NCBI GenBank assembly: GCA_964650405.1
Contig: CAZYTO010000291.1
Span: 1 to 6,950 of the forward strand
Source of the DNA: CAZYTO01 sp964650405
GTDB lineage: Bacteria; Acidobacteriota; Thermoanaerobaculia; Gp7-AA8
Reading direction: 5' to 3'
DNA: 6,950 nucleotides
Shown piece by piece: positions 5,600-6,950 of this stretch; position 1 is the stretch's first letter; each line of letters opens with the position of its first letter. The notes under the pieces were generated by a model. That model saw only the letters and a list, made by a program, of their open reading frames with translations. It ran no database searches and was not told where the DNA came from. The position numbers and the translations under genes were made by a program.

Positions 5600-6950
5600 C
5601 TACTTCGACACCACGCCCCGCAATCCGCCGCCGATGAGGGCGGCGAGGTTGGTGAGGATGCGGGGGAGGACGAGACCTCCCGGTGAGGCGAGGTAGGTCG
5701 GTTCCCAGGTCGGGTCGAACTTCTCCTTGTACTGGCGGAGGCCCTGGAAGTTGTAGAAGTTCTCGCCGAAGCGATAGGTCAGTGCCCCGACGCGATGCCA
5801 GAGCGGTCCGAGGTGACGGTTCTCCAGGCCGGAGAGCGGGGCCATGCCGAGGTTGAACCAGCGGTAGCCCTGCTCGTGGCCCCAGACCATGAGCTGGATG
5901 AACATATAGTCCATGACGCCGTTGGGTGCACCTTCGACGTGGCGCATGAGATCGACGGAGAGCTCCTCCTTCGTGCCGCCGGGCCACATGTTGGAGAAAG
6001 CGATGACCGCCCCCTCCTTCCGCACGACGGCGATGGGGAAGTGGCAGAGGTAGGCGTCGTCGAAGTAGCCGAGGGAGAAGCCCTTTTCGCGCGTCTTCTT
6101 CTCGCCGAGCCAGGCGTCGGAGACGGCCCGGAGCTCGGGAAGGATCTCGGCGACGCACTCGACGGGGAGGATCTCGAAGCGGCAGCCGTCGCTCTCGAGC
6201 TTCCGGAGCCGCTGGCGCATCCACTTGCGGGAGCTGCCCTCGAGGGAGAACTCCGCGAGGTTCACCCGCGCCAGTTCGCCGATCTTCATGAGGGAGAGGC
6301 CGAGGTCGAGGTAGAGGTGGAGGCTGGTGCGCTGCACCTCGTAAAAGACCGTCCAGCCGGCGTGGGTGTCGCACATCTCACGGAACTTCCAGATCAGCTC
6401 CTGCTTTTCCGACTCATCCCCGACTGGGTCTCCCATGGCGATCCAGCTTCGCCCTTCCACGCCGTACATGAGGAAGGCCGTGCCGGCCTCGTTGAAGATG
6501 AAGGACTTGTCGCCGGCAAGGGCGAGATTGACCTGGGAATGGCCGTCGCGGCCGATGATGGCGGCGGCCTTCTCCAGCTCCTCGGGGGTCGGCCGTGCGG
6601 GCTCCGGCGAGGCGGGACGGAGGAGGTGGCGGATGGCGAAGATGAGCAGCGCGCCGACGACGCCCACCGAGGCGCGCAGGAAGCGGGGCGCGTCGCCGCG
6701 GAACTGGAAGTGCCACCACAGCTCATTCGAGTACTCGACGTGCTTGAAGCTGAAGAAGCCGAGCCAGGCCGATGAGATGAGGACGAGGAGGATGGCCATG
6801 GCCCAGCCGGGGCCGAAGCTCTCGCTGACGAGGAGGCCCTTGCGGTAGAAGTGACGGCGCGAGGCGATGAGGGCGAAGAGCATCACGCCGAGGATGACCG
6901 CTTCCTCGACGTCGGCGCTGGTAACGTCGAGGTGGCACACCCAGCGCACC
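5600..6950 (-). CDS. mprF: MprF/LpiA-type phosphatidylglycerol aminoacyltransferase, C-terminal part
   Basis: This gene is cut by the right edge; about 450 residues are visible. MprF proteins transfer lysine or alanine from aminoacyl-tRNA to phosphatidylglycerol at the inner face of the cytoplasmic membrane and, in full-length forms, flip the product outward. This lowers surface negative charge and raises tolerance to cationic peptides and acid. The visible part has three membrane segments (about residues 17-30, 49-67 and 93-110 from the first visible in-frame GTG), then the cytosolic synthase domain (PF09924, DUF2156/LPG_synthase_C) from about 125 to the end. Landmarks include FLMYGVEGRSWIAMGDPVG, EKGFSLGYFDDAYL, EELSVDLMRH, GYRWFNLGMAPLSGLENR and NFYNFQGLRQYKEKFDP, all typical of the family. 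The GTG at 6947-6949 is unlikely to be the start, since the upstream flippase helices are missing and the frame is open to the edge. Whether lysine or alanine is used cannot be told. The two AcvB/VirJ hydrolase genes follow 150 bp downstream on the same strand. Confidence 0.92.
   Translation of the reverse strand, partial: VRWVCHLDVTSADVEEAVILGVMLFALIASRRHFYRKGLLVSESFGPGWAMAILLVLISSAWLGFFSFKHVEYSNELWWHFQFRGDAPRFLRASVGVVGALLIFAIRHLLRPASPEPARPTPEELEKAAAIIGRDGHSQVNLALAGDKSFIFNEAGTAFLMYGVEGRSWIAMGDPVGDESEKQELIWKFREMCDTHAGWTVFYEVQRTSLHLYLDLGLSLMKIGELARVNLAEFSLEGSSRKWMRQRLRKLESDGCRFEILPVECVAEILPELRAVSDAWLGEKKTREKGFSLGYFDDAYLCHFPIAVVRKEGAVIAFSNMWPGGTKEELSVDLMRHVEGAPNGVMDYMFIQLMVWGHEQGYRWFNLGMAPLSGLENRHLGPLWHRVGALTYRFGENFYNFQGLRQYKEKFDPTWEPTYLASPGGLVLPRILTNLAALIGGGLRGVVSK

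Noticed and set aside
5496..6374. Minus-strand frame overlapping mprF in another phase
   Set aside because: Pro/Arg-rich shifted reading of mprF with no domain; no sign of a frameshift in mprF itself.
5795..6775. 326-codon plus-strand open frame opposite mprF
   Set aside because: Its Glu/Ala/Gly-rich translation is the typical antisense product of this region; the mprF frame has long family-specific motifs.

Overview
The window reads as chromosomal DNA of a high-GC bacterium. It is probably an acidobacterium or close relative: the VWFA-related protein at 815-1837 resembles a family typical of Acidobacteriota, and the other genes fit that setting. The phylum is inferred from gene content; there is no rRNA or other marker. 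I found no tRNA, rRNA, CRISPR array, transposase or phage gene.

Layout. Bases 1-256 contain no gene I can defend, although the minus strand stays open to the left edge with coding-like codons. A small secreted protein of unknown family (257-706, minus) follows. Next comes a VWFA-related exported protein (815-1837, minus), divergent from a secreted M64-family zinc metallopeptidase (1869-3287, plus); their start codons are only 31 bp apart. An intergenic stretch with a short tandem repeat and a perfect hairpin leads to a lone Uma2-family (DUF820) nuclease-like gene (3435-4010, plus). That gene converges on a minus-strand cluster.

The cluster is the most informative part. In transcription order it holds the C-terminal part of an MprF/LpiA-type phosphatidylglycerol aminoacyltransferase (5600 to the right edge), then two paralogous periplasmic alpha/beta hydrolases of the AcvB/VirJ family (4778-5449 and 4110-4781). 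The hydrolases overlap by 4 bp (GTGA) and are both 223 residues long. In proteobacteria MprF/LpiA makes aminoacyl-phosphatidylglycerol, and genetically linked AcvB-type hydrolases remove the amino acid again. The locus therefore looks like a lipid charge-homeostasis module, unusual in having the hydrolase duplicated.

Expression signals differ by strand. Both plus-strand genes have TACAATC ending just before the ATG and no Shine-Dalgarno sequence, which suggests leaderless mRNAs. The two left-hand minus-strand genes have good Shine-Dalgarno sequences.
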